A DNA stretch of 6,775 nucleotides from contig JAGRAG010000492.1 of NCBI GenBank assembly GCA_020435025.1, positions 1 through 6,775 of the forward strand. The letters are read 5' to 3'. Below, piece by piece: positions 1 to 6,125 of the stretch (its first letter is position 1; each line of letters begins with the position of its first letter). The position numbers and the translations under genes were made by a program. This DNA comes from Bdellovibrionales bacterium (GTDB lineage Bacteria; Bdellovibrionota; Bdellovibrionia; Bdellovibrionales; UBA1609). The notes beneath the pieces were generated by a model that saw nothing but the letters and a program-made list of their open reading frames with translations, was not told where the DNA came from and did no database searches.

Positions 1-138
1 AATGGCGAAGTTTTTTTCGATCAACTTCCTGGCGGAGAGTATACGGTTACAGTTTATAAGAGCAATCGTCCTATTGTTACTAAGACATTTATTATGGATC
101 AGATAGACCAGGCGGTCGAAATGGATTTGTCCAAATAA
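1..138 (+). CDS. C-terminal end of an unidentified protein with a beta-sandwich-like tail (5' part outside window)
   Basis: Reading frame 1 is open from the first base to a TAA at 136-138 and gives 45 residues. The stretch GEVFFDQLPGGEYTVTVYK (residues 2-20) has the 'xFxFxxLPxGxYxxxV' pattern seen at the end of carboxypeptidase-regulatory-like, Cna-B and similar prealbumin-fold domains, where a glycine-rich turn precedes the last strands. The tail ends in an acidic, short segment (DQAVEMDLSK). Such domains are usually exported, either in surface proteins or as the last domain of fimbrial-usher-like proteins, so an envelope or extracellular location is likely. The parent protein cannot be named from this fragment. 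It converges on the minus-strand gene that ends at 361. I am fairly sure that it is coding because pattern, frame and stop agree, but unsure of the family. Confidence 0.6.
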   Translation, partial: NGEVFFDQLPGGEYTVTVYKSNRPIVTKTFIMDQIDQAVEMDLSK

Positions 139-276
139 ACAGATCACTAACATTAGCTAGGCTTTCCAATTGCCTTTGAGTGAGTTTTTGGTTTTTGGTA
201 CGAAAGCTTTGGAACGTGGATGCGAGAAGCTCAAGTACAAGTCTTTTATGTCTGATAGCTATGTTTAAGACTAGCA

Positions 277-306
277 TAGTCGAGAACTTGATTCTGTTCT
301 CGACTA
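277..306. terminator. Perfect 11-bp stem-loop in the convergent gap; possible bidirectional terminator
   Basis: The arms TAGTCGAGAAC (277-287) and GTTCTCGACTA (296-306) are perfectly complementary around an 8-nt loop. The structure lies between the stop of the plus-strand fragment (138) and the stop of the minus-strand gene (361), where transcripts from both sides should end. Neither side has a clear T-tract, so this is not a textbook intrinsic terminator. It could act as a weak or factor-assisted terminator or as a 3'-end-stabilising hairpin. A smaller hairpin (TCAGT/ACTGA, 322-335) sits nearby on the side of the minus-strand gene. I see no gene in the rest of 139-360. Confidence 0.4.
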
Positions 307-360
307 CGTATGGCAGCCGAATCAGTGTTTACTGAAGCAGGGCTGGCACCAATCTTTCCC

Positions 361-873
361 TCAGTTGATTTTCTTGTAGGGACTAATGTTTTGATAGAGA
401 TGCACGCTTTCATAGGGGTGAGTTTTCAGGTGAAACTGAATGGTGGTTCCATCGTAAAATAAGGCACGTTCATCCCATAGTGTGAGGGCAATAAGAATGT
501 TTGATTTTTCTCCTCGGGAGGAGAGACCATGTTCAATAATTGCTAAAGACCGTTGTGCCATTGGTGAGGAAACGTCTGCATACTTCTGCAGAAGTTGCGA
601 CAACTGATCGCTTGTGAGCACCGTGTATGAAGCCGCACGTTCATGGACGACCTCAAAAGGGCAGGGCTCATTTCCCTGTTTAGAAACGATCAAGCAGGCA
701 TTCCCATCTTTGGAGAATTTTATTTTTAGGTTCCATTCAATGGTTGGCTCGTTGATATCGGCCATGATGTCAGTGTACTTCAAAGTCACTTTTACTTCTG
801 TACTGTAGAATTGATACGCCATAACTTTTGAAGGCATTACAGTGAGAAACAAAAATAAGATCCAATTTTTCAT
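361..873 (-). CDS. Hypothetical secreted protein, 170 aa
   Basis: I do not recognise this family. The protein starts with a clear Sec signal peptide: Lys at position 2, a hydrophobic core WILFLFLTV at 4-12, and a likely cleavage after A19 (KVMA/YQ). The mature part of about 150 residues looks soluble. Its first half is strand-rich (residues 23-53), with two cysteines at 60 and 71 that could form a disulfide in the periplasm. A helical middle follows (about 86-115, LTSDQLSQLLQKYAD) and then further strands. There is no membrane anchor or lipobox. The ATG start is supported by an AAGGAG site six bases upstream. It lies downstream of the RnfD-like gene on the same strand with a gap of about 127 bp. 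No terminator is visible in that gap, so read-through from the upstream operon is possible. A functional link to the other genes is not demonstrated. Confidence 0.85.
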   Translation of the reverse strand: MKNWILFLFLTVMPSKVMAYQFYSTEVKVTLKYTDIMADINEPTIEWNLKIKFSKDGNACLIVSKQGNEPCPFEVVHERAASYTVLTSDQLSQLLQKYADVSSPMAQRSLAIIEHGLSSRGEKSNILIALTLWDERALFYDGTTIQFHLKTHPYESVHLYQNISPYKKIN

Positions 874-879
874 ATCATA

Positions 880-885
880 CTCCTT
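880..885 (-). promoter_or_regulatory. Ribosome binding site of the 170-aa secreted protein
   Basis: The minus strand reads AAGGAG followed by six bases and then ATG at 873-871. Match and spacing are near ideal, which fixes the start of this gene. Confidence 0.7.
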
Positions 886-891
886 GTTTAC

Positions 892-912
892 ATAAGCTAT
901 GACGCAGCTTAT
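892..912 (-). promoter_or_regulatory. 7-bp inverted repeat just upstream of the RBS; possible operator or leader hairpin
   Basis: ATAAGCT (892-898) and AGCTTAT (906-912) are perfect inverted copies around a 7-bp spacer, 6 bp upstream of the ribosome binding site of the secreted-protein gene. On the minus strand the distal arm overlaps a possible -10 element (TATAAG, 908-913), though no well-spaced -35 is evident. It could be a repressor site at a promoter or a hairpin in the 5' leader. The rest of 874-1000 shows no gene and no clear terminator for the upstream RnfD-like gene. Confidence 0.3.
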
Positions 913-1000
913 ACAATTGTGGTTGTTCCAGAGCCACTGACAAGTTCTGACGAAAAAGGGATTATGATGAATGTGTAAGAATATCGGTGGTTTGTCTTTT

Positions 1001-1816
1001 TTAAATTCGTGATTCGCGGCCGATGGGAGGGATCACATGAAGACGAGTGAGGCACTCAATAACAATGGCGCGGGTCAGGTGTACGGAAAACAGGCCATAA
1101 AAAAGTGAAAACTTCACCTCATAAAATCTTAAGGTGGCGTCCGCTAGGACAATAGCAAGTGCGAAGAGTAATTGATTTCGAGTTCTGACTGGGCTTGTGA
1201 TGGGATCGGTTATATGAAAAAAGGAGTAGACATAAAAGATGGGTCCGGTCATCGGGATCAGTAGGACATCTAAATTCTGATCGAAGAGCTGGCTTCTGAT
1301 GAAGGCAACTATTAAAAAGAGCAAGACGAAGCTGACAGAAAGCACCAGACGCTTGGCTCGATGACTGACCAATGCGCCGAGAAGAACAATAGATAGGGTC
1401 AGTAAAAACTGATTGTTCCAGCGACCGGTATTTGTTGAAACAAAGTCCCCCAATAACGTTAATCCGAATACGACACCAAAATTATTAGGATTAAAAATAT
1501 GTTGTCCCCTCAAGCGAATCAAATTCTTAGCCAAGCTAGCAACTAAGCCAATGACGATAAAGGGCCAAACATAAGATGAGAACACCAAAAATGATAATCC
1601 CAGAGCTGTGATCAATCCGCTTAAAGGAAGTAAGTTCAACCTCTTGAACTTTAAATTGTAAATGTAATCTGCTGAAACAATAGTTAGGACGACGCTAAAT
1701 AGCTGTAAAAAACTTCTTCCGAAATCATTTGAGAGAATCGTATAGGTTGTATAAATGAAAAACATACCTACGAATGGCCACCTAGGATCATTCAGTTTAG
1801 GTATGATAAGCTTCAT
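1001..1816 (-). CDS. NqrB/RnfD-family (UnbU-like) polytopic membrane protein, 271 aa
   Basis: This is an integral inner-membrane protein with roughly eight to ten hydrophobic segments (for example 14-30, 36-50, 64-80, 82-97, 137-150, 157-173, 185-200, 215-228, 238-255). Family motifs of the NqrB/RnfD fold are visible: SGLITALGLSFLV at 66-78, GQHIFNPNNFG at 104-114, and FFHITDPITSP at 199-209. In canonical NqrB and RnfD, these subunits carry flavin within an ion-pumping oxidoreductase. Here the SGAT-type threonine motif used for covalent FMN attachment is not seen. The protein is also shorter than typical RnfD (about 330-350 aa), and no other rnf/nqr gene lies nearby. A better comparison is the UnbU membrane protein of enediyne cassettes, which also partners an UnbV protein. 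The ATG lies 3 bp after the stop of the upstream UnbV-like gene, and its weak AAAGG ribosome site sits inside that gene's end, implying co-translation. Family assignment is firm; function is inferred. Confidence 0.85.
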   Translation of the reverse strand: MKLIIPKLNDPRWPFVGMFFIYTTYTILSNDFGRSFLQLFSVVLTIVSADYIYNLKFKRLNLLPLSGLITALGLSFLVFSSYVWPFIVIGLVASLAKNLIRLRGQHIFNPNNFGVVFGLTLLGDFVSTNTGRWNNQFLLTLSIVLLGALVSHRAKRLVLSVSFVLLFLIVAFIRSQLFDQNLDVLLIPMTGPIFYVYSFFHITDPITSPVRTRNQLLFALAIVLADATLRFYEVKFSLFYGLFSVHLTRAIVIECLTRLHVIPPIGRESRI

Positions 1817-1819
1817 TTG

Positions 1820-3541
1820 CTACCTTTCCGTCACACGGTTGTACTGGTTGAGAGTGTAATCACTGATCAATTGTACCTTTCCGGAAGGCCATTTTACTTC
1901 AATTTTTTTAATTTTATTGCCTTTGCCTAGTCCAAAGTGAATTCTAGAGTCACTTTGAGACATGAATCCATTGTTATAGGCCAGATACTTCACAAGAGTT
2001 CTCTGATCGAAATAAACCTTAACAAATGAGCCAATGGCGTTTCTATTAGAAGATGTTCCCGTCAGTTGAAACCCAATCCAGTCATTTTTTGCCAAAGGAA
2101 CATTCTTATAAAACTTTAGGGGTTGATTGTAATTGACTTCGACAAGGCTAATATTTCCACTATTTAGGTAATCAATTGCCGCAAGTCCGCGACCATCGGA
2201 ATCATCTTGTTTGAAATCAGTCTCGTTTGCGACGTTACGGAATTGATTTCCTTCATTTAGAAAAAGGCAGTTTTGTTGTTTTCCACTCCAGGAATAGTCC
2301 TGTAACGCGGGCCAATTCCTGGAGTCCGATTGATACTTTCTAGAAGCTCCGACCATCTGAGTGAATTGAAACCAATAGCTCTTGTCAGTTTTTCCAGTCA
2401 TAAAACCATTTGAAATAATTAAGTCTTCATCAGTGTCGTTATCTAAATCGGCAAATACGGCAGCCCAGGACCATTGACAGTTATGAATCCCCATCAAATT
2501 GGATGTGTTTTCAACCTTTAGATCCGAGCCCTGACCTTTTATCTGCCAGGCTTCGTTTCCACTCACTGTTACTTTACTTTGAAAGGTGTGACTGACAAAG
2601 ACAGTAGGTACGTTCGTCTTTTGATCCAAAGTCGCAATGGTTGCACTCATCCCTGTTCGACTTCTTGATCGAGCAAGTAACTCTGACTTGTCTATAAATT
2701 GCGTTCCATTTTGATTTAAAAAAAGTTTATTTGTGTTGTAGTCCGTGGCCATCCACAAATCGGGAAATCCGTCGCCTTGAAAGTCATAAACGGCAATGGC
2801 CTGAACAAAACCACTGCTTTTGAGTCCCAGATCCACTTCTTCAAAGGTGTTATTGCCCTTGTTCTTCAGCAAGACAATCGGCCCACCATTGTCAGCCTCC
2901 ATCACACTATTTGGAGTGAAATAAAAGGTGTTGGGATTTAGGACATCAAAGGGTTTGAAATAGGCCGCATAGACAATATCAATATAACCATCTCTGTTAA
3001 AATCGAGGAAATTGGAGGCAAAGGAGAACATATAACTCTTAATGCCGCTTTGGCTGGTGACATCGGTAAAAGTCATGTCTCCATTATTTATAAATAATTT
3101 AGGGATGTAATTGGTGAGCAAGAAAAGATCTTGATCGCCATCATTGTCAAAATCTATAAAGTTAGCTTTCGAAGAGACCACTTTTTCGGTATTGATAAAG
3201 CCGATGTTGGATTTTTTTGAGATGTCTTTAAAATATCCTTTTCCACTGTTCAGAAGAAGCTGATTGGGAACGCCGGGCTTGGAGTTTGTAAAGTAAATAT
3301 CGGGAAATCCGTCGCCATTGATATCAGAAACCGCGACACTTGGAGAGATCCGCATTAGATGGGCCACATTGCTTATTTTTTTAGGAAAGCGACTATAGGA
3401 TTCGTTCCGGTAGTTTAATTTGACTTCGCTACTTGCTTCCAACAGATTGAAGCTTAAATTTTCTTTATGACTTTCTGTCTCTTTGCATCCAATGGAAATC
3501 GCAAAAACGAAAAGAATGAATGCCTTATACTGAGTCCGCAG
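1820..3541 (-). CDS. FG-GAP beta-propeller lipoprotein with C-terminal ASPIC/UnbV domain (573 aa from a CTG start)
   Basis: The product is an exported, calcium-binding CRTAC1/UnbV-type protein. From the CTG start the N-terminus reads (M)RTQYKAFILFVFAISIGC, a lipoprotein signal with the lipidated Cys at residue 19 and Lys at +2, which favours the outer membrane. Seven propeller blades can be followed. Five carry a DxDxDG-like calcium loop: SDINGDGFPD (about 72), IDFDNDGDQD (129), LDFNRDGYID (179), YDFQGDGFPD (252), ADLDNDTDED (364). Two are degenerate (about 304 and 456). The ASPIC/UnbV domain covers about 487-569, with NDWIGFQLTGTSSNRNAIGS, the HFGLG turn and VKWPSG. A longer frame from TTG at 3559 exists, directly after in-frame stops, but has no ribosome site. 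The GGAGGA at 3548-3553 is correctly spaced only for CTG at 3541-3539. It forms an operon with the RnfD/UnbU-like gene 3 bp downstream. UnbV proteins are conserved in enediyne clusters, but their reaction is unknown and no polyketide gene is present here. Confidence 0.9.
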   Translation of the reverse strand: MRTQYKAFILFVFAISIGCKETESHKENLSFNLLEASSEVKLNYRNESYSRFPKKISNVAHLMRISPSVAVSDINGDGFPDIYFTNSKPGVPNQLLLNSGKGYFKDISKKSNIGFINTEKVVSSKANFIDFDNDGDQDLFLLTNYIPKLFINNGDMTFTDVTSQSGIKSYMFSFASNFLDFNRDGYIDIVYAAYFKPFDVLNPNTFYFTPNSVMEADNGGPIVLLKNKGNNTFEEVDLGLKSSGFVQAIAVYDFQGDGFPDLWMATDYNTNKLFLNQNGTQFIDKSELLARSRSRTGMSATIATLDQKTNVPTVFVSHTFQSKVTVSGNEAWQIKGQGSDLKVENTSNLMGIHNCQWSWAAVFADLDNDTDEDLIISNGFMTGKTDKSYWFQFTQMVGASRKYQSDSRNWPALQDYSWSGKQQNCLFLNEGNQFRNVANETDFKQDDSDGRGLAAIDYLNSGNISLVEVNYNQPLKFYKNVPLAKNDWIGFQLTGTSSNRNAIGSFVKVYFDQRTLVKYLAYNNGFMSQSDSRIHFGLGKGNKIKKIEVKWPSGKVQLISDYTLNQYNRVTER

Positions 3542-3547
3542 ATGGAT

Positions 3548-3553
3548 TCCTCC
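3548..3553 (-). promoter_or_regulatory. Ribosome binding site that points to a CTG start
   Basis: The minus strand reads GGAGGA, inside a longer G-rich run, followed by six bases (ATCCAT) and CTG. No ATG, GTG or TTG lies at suitable spacing in this frame. The only upstream alternative, TTG at 3559-3557, precedes this site and has no Shine-Dalgarno of its own. The site therefore decides the start of the UnbV-like lipoprotein gene. Confidence 0.6.
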
Positions 3554-3601
3554 CCCCAATCACTAATACTTAAAATTATTTGTAAGAAAACTAAAAGTCA
3601 A

Positions 3602-3607
3602 ATTATA
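3602..3607 (-). promoter_or_regulatory. Consensus -10 element for the UnbV-like/RnfD-like operon
   Basis: The minus strand reads TATAAT, a perfect sigma-70 -10 hexamer, about 60 bases upstream of the CTG start. The expected -35 region (about 3625-3630) has no good TTGACA match, so the promoter may depend on an activator. The element overlaps the left arm of an inverted repeat (3606-3614/3650-3658). Assignment rests on sequence and position only. Confidence 0.4.
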
Positions 3608-3658
3608 AAAATCGAACTTGCCACAGCACTTTTCTCCGGTGAAATGAAGCGATTTTTA
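3606..3658. repeat. 9-bp inverted repeat in the divergent control region; candidate operator pair
   Basis: TAAAAATCG (3606-3614) and CGATTTTTA (3650-3658) are perfect inverted copies. Their centres are 44 bp apart, close to four helical turns, so both arms would face the same side of the helix. The left arm overlaps the -10 of the minus-strand operon. The remainder of the intergenic stretch (3560-3802) is AT-rich with no ORF I can support. A weak plus-strand promoter (TTGTGT, 16 bp, AATTAT near 3712-3739) is conceivable for the CRTAC1-like gene but not convincing. Confidence 0.3.
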
Positions 3659-3788
3659 ACTTAGTATTTAATGTGTTGTTAGTTACAGTCTTAGAAGAGA
3701 CAATATGTTTTTGTGTGGGAAAACGACTTAGCAATTATGAGTGAATTAGCTATCGTAAAAGTTGCGCTTCATAGAGAGTGTTTAGAAC

Positions 3789-3794
3789 AAGGGA
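3789..3794 (+). promoter_or_regulatory. Ribosome binding site of the CRTAC1-like gene
   Basis: AAGGGA lies eight bases before the ATG at 3803. A TGA in the same frame at 3797-3799 rules out any longer start, so this ATG is the first available and is well supported. Confidence 0.6.
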
Positions 3795-3802
3795 TCTGAT
3801 CT

Positions 3803-5998
3803 ATGACTTGGTTTATTTTATCGCTGGCTGTTTTGCTTTCGACAATTCCTTTTCCTTCTGATGCATTAGAGGAAAAAGCTTTTGTCCATCCAAATTTGCA
3901 AATGTCCCAGAAGCTGAGGCAGCTTGATTTGTTAGACAATGAGTCGAACGTATTTGAGAACAACATCGAAAGAGCTGAGAGGGTTTTAGGTCGTACCCAA
4001 GCCAGTTCAGACAAAAAAAACGCTAGTAAACTGTTCTTTGCGGCTCATCAGTACCTTGTTGGTGGACAACCCGAACAGTCAATCAATGTTCTGAAAAGAG
4101 TCCTAAAGATCAGTGATCTTGATAAAAAAGATAAAATACGGGCTAAATACGAAATGGCGGTGGCCTATTTTCGTATGGGGGAAAGAGATAACTGTATTAA
4201 ACATCACTCTACAGACTCTTGCCTGTTGCCCATTAAAGGCAAAGGAATTCACGGACAACGAAAAGGAGCGAACGAGGCTGTTGAATTACTTCTTGGCTTA
4301 ATTAAAGAAGATCAAAATAAGAAAAATAGAATGAAGTATAAATGGTTGTCCAACATTGCGATTATGGCCCTTGGCAAGACTCCTGACCAGTACCAGCTAG
4401 CAGAGAAGATTGATACAGGACCGAATGACAACAAGTTACTGGATCGCTTTTCAGATATCTCCAAACGGCTTAATGTCAACACAGTTGGCCATGCTGGAGG
4501 AGTCATATTTGATGATTTTGATAATGATGGCGACTTTGATTTAGTGGTCTCGTCCTCGTTCTTATCAGATCAGATCCGTTATTTTGAAAACAGCAACGGC
4601 CGGTTCCTTGATAAGACACAAAAAGTCGGACTTGAGGGGATCACAGGAGGTCTTAGTATCGTTCAAGCGGACTACAATAATGATGGCCATCTCGATTTTC
4701 TTATTTTAAGGGGAGGATGGCTCTTTCTAACTAGAGGAGGGAACCACCCCAATTCTCTGATCAGGAATAATGGGGATGGGAGCTTTACGGATGTCACCGT
4801 AGAAAGTGGACTCCTGAGCCTCTATCCAACACAGACGGCAACCTGGGCAGATTTTGATAGAGATGGAGACTTGGATCTTTTTATTGGCAATGAACTTTTA
4901 AAAGACGATAGCTCTTCAAAAAATTGGGAGTTTTATCTGAACCTTGGAAATGGAAAGTTCAGGGAAATTTCAAAAGAAGTCCGTGGTATTCGTATCAATC
5001 ATGAAGTCATTAAAGCGGTTGTCAGTGGCGACTATGATAATGATGGAAATATGGATATTTTCATTAGCTCTTGGAACGATAAAAATCATCTTTTTAAAAA
5101 CAAGGGTCAGTTCAAATTTCAAGAGATGGCGGCTTTAGCAGGTGTTGAAGGCCCGATAGCCTCATTTCCGGCTTGGTTTTGGGACTACGATAACGATGGT
5201 CATCTAGATCTGCTTGTTTCGGAGTTCGTATTTGATTATAAGACGGACATTTCTCAATACTTTTCTACCCACGGACCACTAAAGCCGACTGTCAATATTC
5301 CGGTGATCTACAAAAACTTGGGAGATGGGAGATTTAGAAATGTGTCTGACAAGATGGGCCTCAACTACGGAACACTTTCGATGGGTGCAAATTTTGGTGA
5401 TGTCAACAACGATGGTTTTTTAGACTTTTATATGGGTACGGGGGCTCCGGGCATGGATTTCTTGTTCCCAAACAAAATGTTTTTAAATGACAATGGAAAG
5501 AAGTTTGTCGATGTCACTACCGAAGCTGGACTTGGGCATTTGCAAAAAGCCCATGGGATCTCGTTTGCTGATTTTGACAATGATGGGGACCAAGATATCT
5601 ATGTTGTTATCGGTGGACTGTATTCAGACGATACCTTTCAAAATAGTCTTTTTCAAAACCCTGGAAGTGACGGTAGTAACTGGATCCGACTGACACTAGT
5701 GGGAGTTAAGTCCAATCGAAGTGCCATCGGCGCTAAAGTGAAGATCACTTTGCAGGATAATGAAAATAAAATAAGGTCTATTTACCGAACCGTCAGTAGT
5801 GGCGGTAGTTTTGGGGGCAATCCACTGGCTTTGGAAATTGGGCTGGGGAAGCCACAAAAGATTCTCTCTCTAGAGATCACTTGGCCGAGGGAGGGACTTG
5901 TCGAAACTTTTAAGAAAATAGACATGAATAAAAGATATCGTGTGATCGAAGGAACTCATAGTTTACAAGAAGCAACACAAGGAAGCGCTTCGAGATGA
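3803..5998 (+). CDS. CRTAC1-family exported protein: TPR-like region, seven FG-GAP repeats, ASPIC/UnbV domain (731 aa)
   Basis: An uncleaved or Sec-type signal occupies residues 2-21 (WFILSLAVLLSTIPF, likely cut near SDA/LEE). It lacks positive charges before the hydrophobic core, which is slightly unusual. Residues about 70-200 form a helical TPR-like part. It holds the motif NCIKHHSTDSCLLPIKGKGIH (130-150), with C131, H134, C140 and H150, and then KWLSNIAIMALGKTPD (180-195). This arrangement recurs in CRTAC1-type bacterial proteins. Seven intact DxDxDG calcium loops follow at about 237, 289, 349, 409, 460, 532 and 589, as expected for a seven-bladed, integrin-alpha-like propeller. The ASPIC/UnbV domain spans 626-716 (NWIRLTLVGVKSNRSAIGAK, LEIGLG, ITWPREG). 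The protein should be periplasmic or secreted and calcium-loaded. It is transcribed divergently from the second UnbV-domain gene and followed by an LMF-like membrane protein. Family and domain calls are strong; the substrate or reaction is unknown. Confidence 0.93.
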   Translation: MTWFILSLAVLLSTIPFPSDALEEKAFVHPNLQMSQKLRQLDLLDNESNVFENNIERAERVLGRTQASSDKKNASKLFFAAHQYLVGGQPEQSINVLKRVLKISDLDKKDKIRAKYEMAVAYFRMGERDNCIKHHSTDSCLLPIKGKGIHGQRKGANEAVELLLGLIKEDQNKKNRMKYKWLSNIAIMALGKTPDQYQLAEKIDTGPNDNKLLDRFSDISKRLNVNTVGHAGGVIFDDFDNDGDFDLVVSSSFLSDQIRYFENSNGRFLDKTQKVGLEGITGGLSIVQADYNNDGHLDFLILRGGWLFLTRGGNHPNSLIRNNGDGSFTDVTVESGLLSLYPTQTATWADFDRDGDLDLFIGNELLKDDSSSKNWEFYLNLGNGKFREISKEVRGIRINHEVIKAVVSGDYDNDGNMDIFISSWNDKNHLFKNKGQFKFQEMAALAGVEGPIASFPAWFWDYDNDGHLDLLVSEFVFDYKTDISQYFSTHGPLKPTVNIPVIYKNLGDGRFRNVSDKMGLNYGTLSMGANFGDVNNDGFLDFYMGTGAPGMDFLFPNKMFLNDNGKKFVDVTTEAGLGHLQKAHGISFADFDNDGDQDIYVVIGGLYSDDTFQNSLFQNPGSDGSNWIRLTLVGVKSNRSAIGAKVKITLQDNENKIRSIYRTVSSGGSFGGNPLALEIGLGKPQKILSLEITWPREGLVETFKKIDMNKRYRVIEGTHSLQEATQGSASR

Positions 5999-6063
5999 GC
6001 CACGATAGAAAGCGGTTCGTATGTGTTCCCAGTACTGACGGTAAGTAAAGAATATGGCCGTTA

Positions 6064-6092
6064 TTAGAAGTGGGGTTTACCTCCGTTATATT
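6064..6092 (+). promoter_or_regulatory. Alternative sigma-70-like promoter upstream of the LMF-like gene
   Basis: TTAGAA (6064-6069) and TATATT (6087-6092) are separated by 17 bp. The -10 matches the consensus at five of six positions, the -35 only partly. A transcript from here would have a leader of about 27 bases, still without a Shine-Dalgarno sequence. It competes with the TTGACA-based promoter that overlaps it. No terminator for the CRTAC1-like gene is visible in 5999-6063, so read-through is also possible. Confidence 0.3.
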
Positions 6093-6119
6093 GACAAGGG
6101 GACTATCCTAAAATAGCGT
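6091..6119 (+). promoter_or_regulatory. Promoter of the LMF-like gene, possibly giving a leaderless transcript
   Basis: A perfect -35 TTGACA (6091-6096) is followed after 17 bp by TAGCGT (6114-6119), which keeps the three most conserved -10 bases (T, A and final T). The ATG of the LMF-like gene begins only six bases after this -10, where transcription normally starts. That gene has no Shine-Dalgarno sequence, so the two observations fit a leaderless mRNA. Confidence 0.4.
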
Positions 6120-6125
6120 TTTTAT

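Noticed and set aside
92..277. Minus-strand open frame of 61 codons near the left edge
   Set aside because: It overlaps the end of the plus-strand coding fragment and has no ribosome site, signal or family-like pattern; it reads as chance.
614..808. Plus-strand open frame opposite the secreted-protein gene
   Set aside because: It is fully antisense to a gene with a good RBS and signal peptide, and shows no protein-like features of its own.
1001..1816. A subunit of a working Rnf or Nqr ion pump
   Set aside because: No partner subunits are adjacent and the covalent flavin motif is not seen; context points to a partner of the UnbV-like lipoprotein instead.
1001..3541. An enediyne biosynthetic cluster
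   Set aside because: Only UnbV/UnbU-like proteins are seen. No polyketide synthase, thioesterase or UnbL gene is in the window, and UnbV domains are widespread outside such clusters.
3467..3664. Plus-strand frame spanning the start of the UnbV-like gene and the control region
   Set aside because: It covers the signal-peptide codons and promoter of the minus-strand gene and has low-complexity Lys/Ile-rich sequence; no RBS.
4500..5640. Tandem DNA repeats in the CRTAC1-like gene (recurrent GATTTTGATAATGATGG-like strings)
   Set aside because: They encode the calcium loops of FG-GAP blades and differ between blades; this is protein-level repetition, not a satellite or CRISPR array.
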